From Kitagawia praeruptora (lineage: Eukaryota > Streptophyta > Magnoliopsida > Apiales > Apiaceae): 64,000 bases of DNA. The stretch lies in contig CM075345.1 in the NCBI GenBank assembly GCA_037693485.1, positions 110,664,001 through 110,728,000 of the forward strand, written 5' to 3'. The position numbers and the translations under genes were made by a program. Below the pieces are notes generated by a model. It was not told the origin of the DNA and ran no database searches. It was given only the letters and a program-made list of their open reading frames with translations. Shown here piece after piece: positions 10,042 through 22,709 of the stretch (its first letter is position 1; the number at the start of each line of letters is the position of its first letter).

Positions 10042-10285
10042 TCTCATAATCACATCAACCATTTGTATGTTTCATCATATAATGTTTAACGAATTGTACA
10101 AAGCTCAGTCCGATAGCTTGAAACTGTATTTTTTATATATGTAGTACTTCAAATTTGCTTACCTCTCATAATCACATCAACCATTTGTATGTTTCATCAT
10201 ATAATGTTTAACGAATTGTACAAAGCTCAGTCCGATAGCTTGAAACTGTATTTTTTATATATGTAGTACTTCAAATTTGCTTACC
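10042..10285. repeat. Perfect tandem duplication of 122 bp (two copies)
   Basis: 10042-10163 and 10164-10285 are identical by eye, each starting TCTCATAATCACATCAACC and ending CAAATTTGCTTACC. Identity implies a recent event. Confidence 0.93.
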
Positions 10286-11260
10286 TTCTCTAACCGTAAC
10301 TTAATTTTCTATCATGGAATCCCATTAAAAGATAACGACATAACGTAACTTATATTTATAATATAATTTTATGGAATATATCATATAATATTAATTATTA
10401 TTATATAATAATTATTTATAATTATTATAATATATCATATAATAATAATTATTATTATTTATAATTATTTATAATATAATCTTATGGAATATATTTATAA
10501 TTATTATTTTTTGATTATAATTTACTAGAGTTTATTTTTACTACAGTATGTGCTTACTTTTGTTAAGTAACCGATTCATTTAAAACCTTATAGTATCACA
10601 GAAATGCTTAATAGGATCTTATAATATTTAACACTCTGAATCGTATGATATATTTCGTTGCCATTGATCGATCAACAGTGAAAAACCATACAAACAAATA
10701 TTAAAAATAAATAAATGGGAATGTGAGGACTCAAAAACCATTTCCTAAACCTATTAACTTAAGCAACTAACCTCAACATTTAAAACTACAAAATCATAAC
10801 CGGGATGTATACTATTCGGACATACTCCATTAGCAAAAGAGTACATAACCCTCTAGTTGTGCTATTTTCTTTTTAAATCAGTTGAGCCTTGAGCGTTGGT
10901 TTTTCTAGTATTAAGAACTACAAGTACTGTGGAACAATACATAGACTTTACTCCGTACCAAAAGCAAGTGTTGATGTGCTAGAGTCTTATAGACGGAGAA
11001 GATTTTACAACAGAAAGAGACCATGATGTACTCATATACATATAGCTAGAGAGATTATTTCGAACCTGCTCAGTCTCCCTATGGTCTATAACCATTTGAA
11101 ACACACAGTAACGAGATGGAAGCAATAGCTACAATAGTACAATAGCATGCGACTCTTGTAACTAAACAGTTTTACCACTAATACACGACATTTTATTTAT
11201 GGCTGTTTTTGCCTGGGCTGCAAGCTGATTGATATCTAGCTCCACAAGTCATTCTATCAT
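10286..11260. other. AT-rich intergenic stretch without a recognised gene
   Basis: Contains strongly AT-rich, partly palindromic sequence (about 10370-10520, repeats of ATAATAATTATTAT type) and the 3' flank of the WD40 pseudogene. Nothing else supported. Confidence 0.6.
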
Positions 11261-14200
11261 TTAAAGGGAGCACCTCAAATTAGACCAAACATGGACCAGA
11301 CAGACATTGTTACCGCTATATATCTCATTGCGTTTTTCATCGTAAAAGAGAGCAGTGATGTCTTCCAGTGCTTCTGAAACCGTGCTTGAGTGGCAATTTT
11401 TACCACTGCACTCGCTCCTGCAATTGTTTTTCTCAAACGGAAGGCTGTTGCTCGCTTTGATTTTGGCCAAGCATTTGCCGGACTACACATTGCTGACATT
11501 TATTGAACCAGCTACAAAAGAACACAGGGAATGTTATTTGTTAACTCACAAGGGGATCAAAACGCTTTTCAATAACATTTAAAAGGCACAAGAACTGTCT
11601 AATTGGCGCACCATGCCTAAATTGCCCCCTTTCAGTCCTAGACAATCACCATTACTGTCGATCTGTCATTATCTAGCACTGTAATAAATTATACCTTTAT
11701 GATTCACTGTCACCAAATTCACCAATTGGCAAATTTAAAAGCATATGCTGATCCTGTCTAGCACAACCTGAGGGGCGTACATGCATCTTGTCTTTATTAT
11801 GGGGTTATTACACTTGGGACATGCACAATCAAGTTTATGTTTTCACTTTATAAAATAAAAGAGGTAATTGCATAGAATACCAACAAAAGGGTTCACACCA
11901 GTAGTACAGATGTATATATAATAACTAAGACTAAGATATACAAGTATAATGACGAAGGATATCATAAGCAGACAGAAGTATAGTAACCGGCTAACCGCAA
12001 AAACACCAAGATCATTTGAATCATCATCTCTATATATTCAGTAAAATAGTACAGTGTGACAAGAAAAGCTTTCACACGTTTTTAGCAGTGGCGGATCCAG
12101 CCAGAAAAAGCTACCCAGCACAATTTTTTTTTTTTTTTTGGATCGACGATATCACGATAATTTTTTCTTTTGGTGGATTTTTCCAAAAAGGAAGCCAGGA
12201 AAGCAGCTCGAAAAGCATTCTATGATCTCAAAATTTCAAAATATCTTTGTGCATTATATGGGACAGATAAAGTAGACTTTATATTTCAATAAGAAGAAAG
12301 TAGCTACATATGTAGCGGTGAAGTAAATGTATCCGCAAAGCAACATAGGCTTGAAATTCCCTCAGTAGCTTTCTATTTTCTTATTCTAATCTAATAAACT
12401 TTTCATTTTGCACTGTCTAGATTTCACCTCTCAATTTTTTGCCCAGCTGATATTTTTATTTTCTTATTCCCTCCCATCTTTCACCCAGCAGGAGCTGGGT
12501 CCGGCTCTGGTTTTAAGCCAGTCATTCTCACTCTTAGTTACCTAGTTCTCATGTTTAAGCATCAACTATTGAAAATATATACCAGTACCTTTTCTTTTCA
12601 GCAGTAGGTCATCAGAATCAGCTTTGCAATAAGATATGATAAGATCCTGGTCACTTGTGATATATATGTTGTCAGTGTTGCAATCCGGATGCCACAAAAG
12701 GTGATCCTCAAATGAAGTCACAAGCTCCCCTCGAAGGTTCCAGACAGCCACTGTACGGTTCCTAAATGTCAGGAACAATTATTTTCATGGAGAAAAATGA
12801 ATGCTGATGGAGTCGTGAATTCAGCTCTGCTGACTTCTGTTAGCTCAAAATTTTGAACCTGCTCAACACAATTGTCAGCATTTAGAATGGTTTACTATAG
12901 GAGTGCTTCATAAAATATGAAAATAGATGCATACATCTAGAATCTGTAGGTTTTCATTCTCCTGCTTGACAAGAAGTTTTCCATTGAACTACTCAATAAA
13001 ATCCACTTTTTTGTTGAGATGAAGAAGATGATTGAAAGATTTAAGAACAGATCCATCTTTTATTGAAAGAATTTTAAGAGGAACATGACCACTCGCTTTT
13101 GTACATATCAACAACATAATTCCTTGGCTATTGGTCAGAATATGTCAACGGTTGCAGATTTATGAATAACACATATGTGTGAAGCCGAAAAAAGGATCTT
13201 ATAAATCAATATACGCAACAAACAATTTTAGCAAATAAAAATTATACAACAAACAATAATATATAATTACACACTATGAACTGTTATGAAAAATTATAAA
13301 AATCATGGAGCATAAATTTTTGACAAATTGGCATTATTTTCAGATACACCTCAGGAAAATTTAAAGATGGTAACCTAGCAATGAAATTTCAAAAAATGAA
13401 GATCTGCGAAAAATTTGATGAGCTACATAGTTAAGACATGTCAAATAAAAATTGAACATGACATAGAGAAACAAGCCTACTATGCCACGTTAGCTGGCGT
13501 AAAGGAGTGTATCGCCTACTAGGCCCTAGCCTCCTGAAGCATGAAGATAGAACACTACAGAGAATTTGTACCACAATAGATCATTGCAATTACAGAGAAT
13601 GAACCAACCCTGCAGATCTGCTAATTTAGCAATGCACCAAAAGAAATATATATACTGACGTTATATAATCCACATCTTAGTTGATGGAAGTGAGTGGAAA
13701 AAGGAGAGAAAGGAACGGTATCCCAATTACAGACGGAGGGACAACATACAAAATCTTACAAGTTAATCAGAGGTTTAAAGTAGAATAACACATAGCAATA
13801 GAATAAGCCAAAGCAAATGGAAGACTCATACTTCAAGTACATGATTAATTCATTATTTATTACAATGGCAGTTAAGCAGGAAAAACTCACCAGATCTTGA
13901 TTTCTTGTACATTTTTATCCGAGATGGAGTATAACATTGCATAGTTTTTCAGGTCAAAGACCTTGTATATGCTGATGACAAAAGAACCATAAACTAAAAT
14001 CAGGAAATCAAGGAGCATATATTGCAAACTATAGTAGTCATAAATTACAGACATTTAAGCAAACAAAGTTGTCTTCTTACCTATCTTGTGAAGAATAAGT
14101 AAGTACCTTCCCATTAACATCATCAAACTCGACAAATCCGGGCCATTTCAAACACTCGGACTGAAAAAGTGGGAAGCCAGCATCTGGTTTACCCCGTTGT

Positions 14201-14608
14201 ATGTATCTAAACACCATATATATAGCATATGAGTAAAAAGAGAAAAGCAGAACCTCAAAATACATTCATAGAAAAAAAGGATAAAAATAATCCACACTCA
14301 ATCCTCGTGCTTCTGCATTTCGAATAACTTCATCGGGACTGACATTCAGAAAGCATATCTTGTGATTGGTTTCTGCATCAGAAATTCAAGTGTCAAATTT
14401 ACCTTTTTATGTCAGGTATAGTTCTTACGTGCATATGATGGTCGTCCAATCAAAATATTACCTCCACTAAAGCAGCACACACACCAGACTTCACAAGAGA
14501 AAAGACAATATCCTGAGCGGAAACTATCTCAATAACTCTTGACCGTTTTTTTAGAAACGGTAGCACCATAGAAGAATTCCCCTTCAGATCATGGATGTCA
14601 TACTCCTC
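11261..14608 (-). pseudogene. Decayed WD40-repeat (transducin-like) gene with introns
   Basis: Seven exon-like blocks read in order on the minus strand, most with GT/AG edges: about 14478-14608 (DIHDLKGNSSMVLPFLKKRS), 14300-14372 (ETNHKICFLNVSPDEVIRN), 14081-14206 (RGKPDAGFPLFQSECLKWPG), 13891-13971 (KVFDLKNYAMLYSISDKNV), 12935-13128 (SGHVPLKILSIKDGS), 12589-12858 (TVAVWNLRGELVTSFEDH) and 11261-11473 (ALEDITALFYDEKRNEIY, ending VHVWSN). This order matches a conserved plant WD40 protein that I recall as the Arabidopsis At3g54190/At2g38630 family. Damage: in-frame TAG in block 5 (VDFIE then stop), a 1-base deletion near 12781 splitting block 6 (HENN/FLTFRN), loss of the piece between blocks 2 and 3, and no N-terminal part. 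Introns are kept, so it is a duplicated, not a processed, copy. The exact family name is less certain than the WD40 call. Confidence 0.75.
12086..12509. mobile_element. hAT-type MITE in an intron of the WD40 pseudogene
   Basis: Ends CAGTGGCGGATCCAG and, on the other strand, CAGAGCCGGACCCAG (imperfect inverted repeats). Flanks GTTTTTAG (12078-12085) and GTTTTAAG (12510-12517) form an 8-bp target duplication with one mismatch, the hAT length. No transposase. Confidence 0.65.
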
Positions 14609-14919
14609 CTAGAGAAATACATATAAATACACATCATCGCACATTAAGTTACTTTCAAGTTAAAAATTAATGACATCCACAATCAACAAAGCTCATCCAG
14701 ATAGGGGGTATATCACTAAAATTTAAGCAACATAAACATACAAGTAATTTTTAGTCCAGGTAGTCAGTGAGTCAGATGTGCGGAGGACTGCCTATGCTTA
14801 AATATCATGGTTTAACAAACTTGTAACACATTTCTTATGCTGTAAAGAAAAGTTTTATATTATATCCTCTAGCTCCCACTTACGATTATTGTCCCATTTA
14901 CAAAATCTCATAAACCTGA

Positions 14920-14922
<3 letters not shown>

Positions 14923-14980
<58 letters not shown>
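14923..14980. repeat. (AT)29 microsatellite
   Basis: Uninterrupted AT dinucleotides directly before the transposon end at 14981. Confidence 0.97.
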
Positions 14981-14983
<3 letters not shown>

Positions 14984-15060
14984 GAGGTTCAAAAGAGAAC
15001 CTTAATTAGCAAGAGAACCAGAAGACCCTCATCATCACCATTAATTTAATTTTAATCTTG
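14981..15060. repeat. Transposon terminus, inverted partner of 23106-23187
   Basis: After the AT run: GAGGAGGTTCAAAAGAGAAC, then TTAGCAAGAGAACCAGAAGA, then CATCATCACCATTAAT. The reverse complement of 23106-23187 has the same order (AGGTTCTAGGGAGAACC, TTAGCAAGAGAACCAGGAGA, ATCCTGACCATTCAAT), and it too is preceded by a TA repeat. Both copies face outwards. I suspect a non-autonomous element end; Helitron or another class cannot be decided. Confidence 0.6.
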
Positions 15061-16449
15061 TGGTTTAGATTCTGTATAAGTATACTAGTATATTACCTTT
15101 TTAATGCTATAGGGGTAGTATTTGGTTATACTGAAAATACAATAAACATACGTATTACATTATGATTTATTACCATTTATGCATTGATTTAATTAGATAC
15201 AGTTACAATTACCCATAGGCTTTCCATATATCAGATATCAATATAATTCATTCTAATTGCTCTACTTTCCATACATGTGTTTATCAGCTATTATATGTAA
15301 TTGAATGCCTGTATTCTATCTAATTTATCTAATTTGACGTGACAACATTAAATTATCAATTTTACAACTAAGTCATCGTTGTCATTTTCTTATGTTCATC
15401 ACAGAACACTAGGTTTTTCAGATTGTCAATGGAGAAAACATGGACAATTAATCATGTTTTGAGTTTTACCTACCTTTGTATAATTGTATATGTACTCCTT
15501 TATATGAGTTTTGTTGATTCTTGTTCATTTATCAAGGTTACTTTTTAAAGCAAACTTCTTTCTTGCAGATATTGCTACCAATACAATGTAAGTTCAAACT
15601 TTAGAAGATCCTTTTGATAGGTCTGAGATTCAGAAAAACAAACTCGGAGATGATTGGATTTTAAAATGCCCATTACATAAGAAGCCATTATAAATCAAAT
15701 GTTTCCTGATTTGGACTCGGAGATGTTTTGGAGATGAGTGTTCAATGAAGTGTTCTTCAGACTTTATTGAAGGTGTTCAGAAGTGTTTTTAAAAATGTTT
15801 AATGAAAGTCTGATGACTGTTATCTTAGTTATGTTTTGCTCTTGTTTGTCTAGTGTTGCTCTAGTCTGATTAGTTGCTAGTCACGGGTGTTATTTTAGCT
15901 TTTCACCTCTCACTTCTTTGCTCAGACAGGTCAATGTACCAGATGACCTTATGGAATCTTAATGTAATTTTAATATTTCAAAATATTGTTTGATTTCGAT
16001 TAGCCACATAAAAAATATAAGAAATTGGGTGTTCAAATATTTTTTGTAGATGATCGTATAATAGAATCTCTTTGGAGAACGGTTTTGTAAATTTTTTTTT
16101 AGAAAATACTTAATAGAATCTTAATGGAATAATCTATAAAAATATTTCACTTTTTATTTTTTTCCCAAAGAACATGTAGGGAAAAAATTGTGTTTCCTTC
16201 AAAATTTCAAAATTTCCGATCATGTTAAATGGTCCAGGTATGTACAATCTGATTTATATTGACTTTCCAAAAAATACATTGAAAACCTATTTATTAGGAA
16301 TTAATTAATGATTTATATTACACCCTCTTTCTACTTTGTAAAAGGAAACAAATCAAAGCATATCATCAAAAATCTTTACAATACATTTTTGTATGAAAGG
16401 AACCAAATATAATCATATATCATATTAAATTGTAAAGATATATATTCAC
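15061..16449. other. AT-rich stretch, no gene seen
   Basis: No ORF of coding character. From about 15940 the recurring motif (A/G)GAATCTT begins (for example at 15953 and 16110) and continues through the tandem array. Confidence 0.5.
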
Positions 16450-19300
16450 TCATATAATCAAGTAGAATCTCGAAAAACCTAGTAGATACTCGAAAATATA
16501 ATAAAAAATTGACATATTTATTTGAAACACGTAAAAGAATCTTGGTGTAATACCTAAGATTTCTATATATAATTTAATTTTAAAAGAAATGTATAATTTT
16601 TCTTTTAAAAAATTAAATATATAGAAAAATTATGTAATATACAAAGATTCTCTTAGGAATTTTGTTAACTACGCTGAAAGAATTTCTAAAATATAATAAA
16701 AAAAATTGACATATTGATTTGAAACACGTAAAAGAATCTTGGTGTATTACCTAACGTTTCTACATATAACTTGATAGAATTTTAACATTACTTAATAGAA
16801 TTTTAAAAATATACTTAACAAAATCGTAAAATATAAAGACACCTAGTAGAATCTGGAGTGTAAGATTTTGTAATTATTTTTATAATTTAATAACTTCTTT
16901 TTAAAATTATTTAACATTTTGTCAAAAAAAAATTTATTTAACATGATACGTATTCAAAATATTTTTTAAAAAATAATTGAAGATAAGTAAATATATAAAC
17001 AAATTGTCAAAAATTACAAAATGAAATTGTTTCCAAATAAATACCAAAAGAGTAGAATCTAAGGTGTTATGCTAATTGTTTTTATTGAAAAATGATATTA
17101 CATGATAATTTATCCAACACTATAAATAATTCATGTACATGATAATTTATCCAATACTATAAATAAATATTTCTTTAAATATAAATTTTTTATAAAAATA
17201 TTTTATTGATCTATAATAAGTTTCGAATATAGTTATGTACAAGTACAACACTATAAATAATTTATCAAACATTTAAGAAAATCTATAGAATATTTTTCGA
17301 ATTATAATTCAATTTTTCATAGAGAGTTTTCTAAAATAATTCTCAAAAGAATCTCGAAAATATAATAAAAAATTGACATATTGATTTGAAACACGTAAAA
17401 GAATCTTGGTGTATTACCTAACGTTTCTACATATAACTTGATAGAATTTTAACATTACTTAATAGAATTTTAAAAATATACTTAACAAAATCGTAAAATA
17501 TAAAGACACCTAGTAGAATCTGGAGTGTAAGATTTTGTAATTATTTTTATAATTTAATAACTTCTTTTTAAAATTATTTAACATTTTGTCAAAAAAAAAA
17601 AATTATTTAAAAAATAATTGAAGATAAGTAAATATATAAACAAATTGTCAAAAATTACAAAATGAAATTGTTTCCAAATAAATACCAAAAGAGTAGAATC
17701 TAAGGTGTTATACTAATTGTTTTTTTTGAAAAATGATATTACATGATAATTTATCCAACACTATAAATAATTCATGTACATGATAATTTATCCAATACTA
17801 TAAATAAATATTTCTTAAAATATAATTTTTTTATAAAAATATTTTATTGATCTATAATAAGTTTCGAATATAGTTATGTACAAGTACAACACTATAAATA
17901 ATTTATCAAACATTTAAGAAAATCTATAGAATATTTTTCGAATTAAAATTCAATTTTTCATAGAGAGTTTTCTAAAATAATTCTCAAAAGAATCTCGAAA
18001 ATATAATAAAAAATTGACATATTGATTTGAAACACGTAAAAGAATCTTGGTGTATTACCTAACGTTTCTACATATAACTTGATAGAATTTTAACATTACT
18101 TAATAGAATTTTAAAAATATACTTAACAAAATCGTAAAATATAAAGACACCTAGTAGAATCTGGAGTGTAAGATTTTGTAATTATTTTTATAATTTAATA
18201 ACTTCTTTTTAAAATTATTTAACATGATACGTATTCAAAATTTTTTTTTAAAAATAATTGAAGATAAGTAAATATATAAACAAATTGTCAAAAATTACAA
18301 AATGAAATTGTTTCCAAATAAATACCAAAAGAGTAGAATCTAAGGTGTTATACTAATTGTTTTTATTGAAAAATGATATTACATGATAATTTATCCAACA
18401 CTATAAATAATTCATGTACATGATAATTTATCCAATACTATAAATAAATATTTCTTAAAATATAAATTTTTTATAAAAATATTTTATTGATCTATAATAA
18501 GTTTCGAATATAGTTATGTACAAGTACAACACTATAAATAATTTATCAAACATTTACGAAAATCTATAGAATATTTTTTCGAATTAAAATTCAATTTTTT
18601 ATAGAGAGTTTTCTAAAATAATTCTCAAAAGAATCTCAAAAATATAATAAAAAATTGACATATTGATTTGAAACACGTAAAAGAATCTTGGTGTATTACC
18701 TAAGATTTCTATATATAAATTAATTTTAAAAGAAATGCATAATTTTTCTTTTAAAAAAATAAATATATAGAAAAATTATGTAATATACCAAGATTCTCTT
18801 AGGTATTTTGTTAATTACTCAAAAAGAATTTCTAAAAGATAATAAAAAAATTGACATATTTATTTGAAACACGTAAAAGAATCTTGGTGCATTACCTAAC
18901 GTTTCTCTTAATACTTAACAAATATATTGATATATTTAGGTAATTTATATTGAATCTCGAAAATATGAAAAAAATTGATATATTGATTTGAAACACGTAA
19001 AAGAATCTTGGTGTATTACCTGAGATTTCTATATATAACTTAATTTTTATAGAAATGTATAATTTTTATTTGAAAAAAAGAAATATATAGAATTATTATG
19101 TAATATACTGATATTCACTTAGATATTTTGTTAATTACTTTGAATAAATTTCGAAAAGATAATAAAAAAATTGACAAATTGATTTGAAACATGTAAAATA
19201 ATCTTGGTTTATTACCTAACGTTTCTATATATAACTTAATAGAATTTTAACATTAGTTAATAGAATTTTCAAAAACTTAATAGAATCGTAAAGAATCAAG
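16450..19300. repeat. Tandem array with 641-667-bp units plus shorter related copies
   Basis: The anchor TTGACATATTGATTTGAAAC recurs at 16706, 17373, 18014 and 18655, giving units of 667, 641 and 641 bp. Units are nearly identical except for indels of about 26 bp around 16920-16960, 17585-17605 and 18225-18245. Each unit contains a 37-bp internal duplication (ACATGATAATTTATCCAA at 17100 and 17137, for example). Diverged anchors lie at 16509, 18851, 18974 and 19170, about 120-197 bp apart. These outer copies carry a palindrome-like block with ACCTAAGATTTCTATATATA on one side and AAGATTCTCTTAGG on the other. No ORF. Confidence 0.88.
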
Positions 19301-19511
19301 ACACCTAGTAGAATCTATAGTGTAATATTTTGTAATTATTTTTAAATTTTATTAATTATTTATAATTTTTTTACATGACATTTAGTAAAAAAATTTAAAA
19401 GACAATAATTATAAATCAGATTGTACATACCTAAATTTATATATACTGTATAACTTAATTCTAAAAAAAATGTATAATTTTTCTTTTAAAAAACGAAATA
19501 TATAAAAGTAT

Positions 19512-19701
19512 GAGTAACATGTACTGAGGTTGACCTCAGGTAGTACCTTGAGGTTATAAGTATTTTTAATGTAAATGCAGGAGGGTAGATTAGTAAATTC
19601 AGGATAAATAATTTGTATTTACAAACATGCCATTGAATATATATGGGAAAAGATATAACCTCAGGGAGTTACCTGAGGTCATCCTCAGGCCCATTTTTCT
19701 C
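19512..19701. mobile_element. Mutator-type MITE, 190 bp (family copy 1)
   Basis: Ends GAGTAACATGTACTGAGGTTGACC and, inverted, GAGAAAAATGGGCCTGAGGATGACC (key shared part CTGAGG(T/A)TGACCTCAGG). The 9-bp TSD TAAAAGTAT is at 19503-19511 and 19702-19710. It sits in one of the palindromic copies of the tandem array, whose other copies give the empty-site sequence. A second family copy is at 44824-45019. Confidence 0.85.
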
Positions 19702-19710
19702 TAAAAGTAT

Positions 19711-21575
19711 TGTGTAATATATCAAGATTCTCTTAGGTATTTTATTAATAACAATGAAATTGTAATATTATTTTAATTAATATTTATGTTAAGTTTCTAC
19801 CAAATATTTTATTGAACTAAAATATGTTTTGAAATTTTGTGCATGTATTCTGCATAGATTCTCTTAAGTGTTTCATTAATTTTTTTAAAGTTTTTTCAAG
19901 ATTCTCTAAGGTGTTTTAAATGTAAATAAAACACAAGAATTATGCTTATTTAATTTTTTACATAATATGAACTTTACATGAAATTTTGAAAATATTTCAA
20001 CACAATTAAAATTGGTTTGGCACAACACTTTAGCATATGTAATTAATTATTTAAAATCATTATATTACTTTATCAAATATTTACATTAAGATTCTTTTAA
20101 TTATTTTTACTCATCTAAAATAAATTTTGAATATAATTATGTACATTGTTTATAATGCACATTGTCAATGTGAGATTTTTTTATAATGCACATTGTTTAT
20201 AATGCACATTGATATGGGTAAGTAGATTTTTATTGAAACATTTAACTGAATCTCACATTGACAATATATCAACTAATATATCAATGTGCAACACCTAAGG
20301 TAATTTTTTTGATAAAAAAAGTTATTGGTCAAAAAATAATAATTAATGTGTGGATCCAAAACACTTAATGAAATCTTAAGTGTGAGAAAAATACCAAAAA
20401 CACTTAATAGATTCCATTAAGGTCCATTAAACTAATAATTACTTATTAGTGAAATTCATTAAAATGTTTATAATGTACATTGTCAATGTGAGATTCCTAA
20501 AAGTGTTTTGATAAATATATTATTGACCAATTTTTTTAAAAAAAAGTTAAATACTTTATCAAAACACTTAGCGAAATTTTCAACATAATTATTTGATAGA
20601 TCTGTCATAATTAAAAAGCACTTATTGAAATACTTGACGACTATTTTTAAAAAAAGTATTCATTAATTTATTTTTTTTTGTAAAATAGATTTCATTTTTA
20701 AAGAATTTAGACTTACACTGAAATTTATTAAAATATTTTTAACAATGTGAGATTCCTTAAGTGTTTTGATAAATATTTATTGATCAAAATGTAAAAGAAT
20801 AAGTATATTTTATCGAATCACTTAACGGAATCTTCAGTATCCTTGAAAATTTATTTCATTTTTTATAGTTTTTAGACTTATAGTGAAATTCATTAAACTA
20901 TTTTTAATATATATTGTCAATGTGAGATTCCTTAAGTGTTTTGATAAATATTTATTGACCAAACTGAATAAGTAGATTTTTACCAAAACACTTAACGGAA
21001 AATAAGTAGATTGATATTAAAACTAAAATAGATAATAAGAAATTATATATAAATGGGCAACACCTAAGAGAATCTTGTCACACGTAATGGAATCTTGTAA
21101 TTTATAACTTTTTTGTGAAAAATTGGAGGAGAAAGTAGAACAATTAATATGTTGTTACAAATCATTTAGTAGAATCAAAGATTAAAAAGATAAAAATTAA
21201 TTTGAAAAATACGTTAAAAGGTCAAAAAAAATAAAATAATCCTAGAAATAAATAAATATTAACATTATAAAAAAAATAACAAATAATTTATCATCGTGTT
21301 ATGCATATATAACTTTTTTTTGTAATAAACATCGAGAATAAATAAAAAAATTAATATGTTCAACAAAATGTTCAATGTAATCAATGGTCAAAAAATTAAA
21401 GATTCATAAAAATAAATAAATATTAACACAAGAATAAAATAACAACTAATATATCAATGTGCAAACTCAGAATTTTACCATACGTATATATTTTGGAAAA
21501 GAAGTACGATGAGAAAATAGAAAAATTAATATGTTGATACCAAACACTTAAAGGAATCTTTGACTGAAAACCAAA
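19711..21575. repeat. Diffuse array of short GAATCTT / AGATTCC motif repeats
   Basis: No gene. The phrase TGTGAGATTCCT(T)AA-AGTGTTTTGATAAAT recurs at about 20490, 20743 and 20922. CACTTAA(C/T)GGAATCTT-type phrases recur at about 20818, 20990 and 21546, and ACCTAAGAGAATCTTG at 21063. Spacing is irregular, unlike the 641-bp array, but the motif is shared. Confidence 0.55.
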
Positions 21576-21719
21576 ACATTGATTTAAAAATTTCCAGACA
21601 GGTCAAAAATAAAAGATTTCTACATAATAATAAACCATTATTCAAGAACATTGATTTAAAAATTTCCAAACAGGTCAAAAATAAAAGATTTCTACATATT
21701 AATAAACCATTATTCAAGA
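21576..21719. repeat. Tandem duplication of 72 bp (two copies)
   Basis: 21576-21647 and 21648-21719 each start ACATTGATTTAAAAATTTCC and end AAACCATTATTCAAGA, with two mismatches by eye. Confidence 0.9.
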
Positions 21720-22064
21720 ACTTAATCACATTTGCCCCTCATAACCTTGAAACTACACATATTCATTTCACAACTGATTAAAAATGATGTAGACTGAATA
21801 CAACATGCAAAACATATTTATCATTTCAACAGAATCCAAGTATATTCAGAAATTGCCAAAGCAAAAGGAACAAGCATTGTCATAGCAAAATAACAACCAT
21901 CTTAGGTAGGCAAGGTTAACAACCAAATCTCATATACAGAAAATAACCAAATCCCATATACAGAAAATAAGCTAATGCAGATAGTGCGGCTAACATCAGA
22001 TATCATAAAAACTAATCCAATATTGGCATTTCAGCAGCCTTCTTAGGTAAGATCATTCAAAGGC

Positions 22065-22217
22065 TCAAGCATTCTCCTTGCCTCCTTCCTCTGGAGTGAA
22101 GTCATTCTTGATGTTGAAAGTCTTCCTGATCTCCTCCGGTGTCTTCCCCTTGATCATGTCAGCCACAATCTGGAAAGTCAAGACCAAGAGGTTCTTGATG
22201 TTGATATAGTTTGCAGC
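22065..22217 (-). pseudogene. SKP1-like gene fragment, last exon, C-terminus truncated
   Basis: After a 3' splice site (CAG at 22218-22220) the frame reads AANYINIKNLLVLTFQIVAD then MIKGKTPEEIRKTFNIKNDF TPEEGGKENA and stops at TGA (22065-22067). This is the C-terminal SKP1 domain that holds F-box proteins in SCF ubiquitin ligases. The intron position before AANY fits plant ASK genes. The usual end (after TPEEE, an arginine-containing helix ending in WAFE) is missing, and the first exon with the BTB/POZ-like part is not found upstream, where an unrelated fragment lies. I take it as a captured piece, not a working gene. Confidence 0.8.
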
Positions 22218-22396
22218 CTGAGATTCAATGACAAAACCATTAGACAAACAGAAGCCAAACATCTAAATTACTACTTTTTTGCACTGTCTAACACTCTAAA
22301 TACAAACACAAGACAGAACATCCATACTAGCATCTACAAAATATCAACAAAGTTTTGTGAGAACACAACTGCTTCCATCCCAGCTGGCTTGTGTGT

Positions 22397-22709
22397 TCAA
22401 TAAAATTCAGATCCCGCTTCACCAATATTAAGAACCTGCCCATTAACATGAATTGAAGAAGAAACTGGTTCATAACATTTAAGTAACAGATAACTTATCT
22501 CCCTTGGATAATCATTTGTTCTGAACATAAGTACCGAACCAAAATCCATCCTGTTTAATCCACACCTTTTGTTCTTCTGACAGAGACAACAAAACTTTTG
22601 ATAGTAGTTCTGATTTGAAACTAACTAACGAACTTGTTTCTCCATCTATTTCCGACAAATATGTTTTTGATGACGATTCCATTACAAACCTGCACGTTTC
22701 TATACACAA
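22397..22709 (-). pseudogene. Fragment of an unidentified plant gene, one frameshift
   Basis: The frame from 22709 reads SELLSKVLLSLSEEQKVWIK QDGF, then after a one-base shift near 22546 VLMFRTNDYPREISYLLLKC YEPVSSSIHVNGQVLNIGEA, stopping at 22397. The pattern 'LSEEQK..I...GFG..L.F....YPR.....LL..YEP....I...G..L.I' resembles the N-terminal region of plant transposon-associated proteins that also carry plant-mobile or Ulp1 domains. This is a pattern impression, not a firm match. It sits 180 bp upstream of the SKP1 piece with no shared frame. Confidence 0.4.

Noticed and set aside
10022..10045. Copia integrase continuing beyond the MITE
   Set aside because: A short plus-strand match (GCCTGCTATCTTATT) resembles a copia motif but is in the wrong orientation and too short.
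17100..17172. CRISPR-like spaced repeats in the AT-rich block
   Set aside because: Direct tandem copies without unique spacers, in a plant nuclear context.
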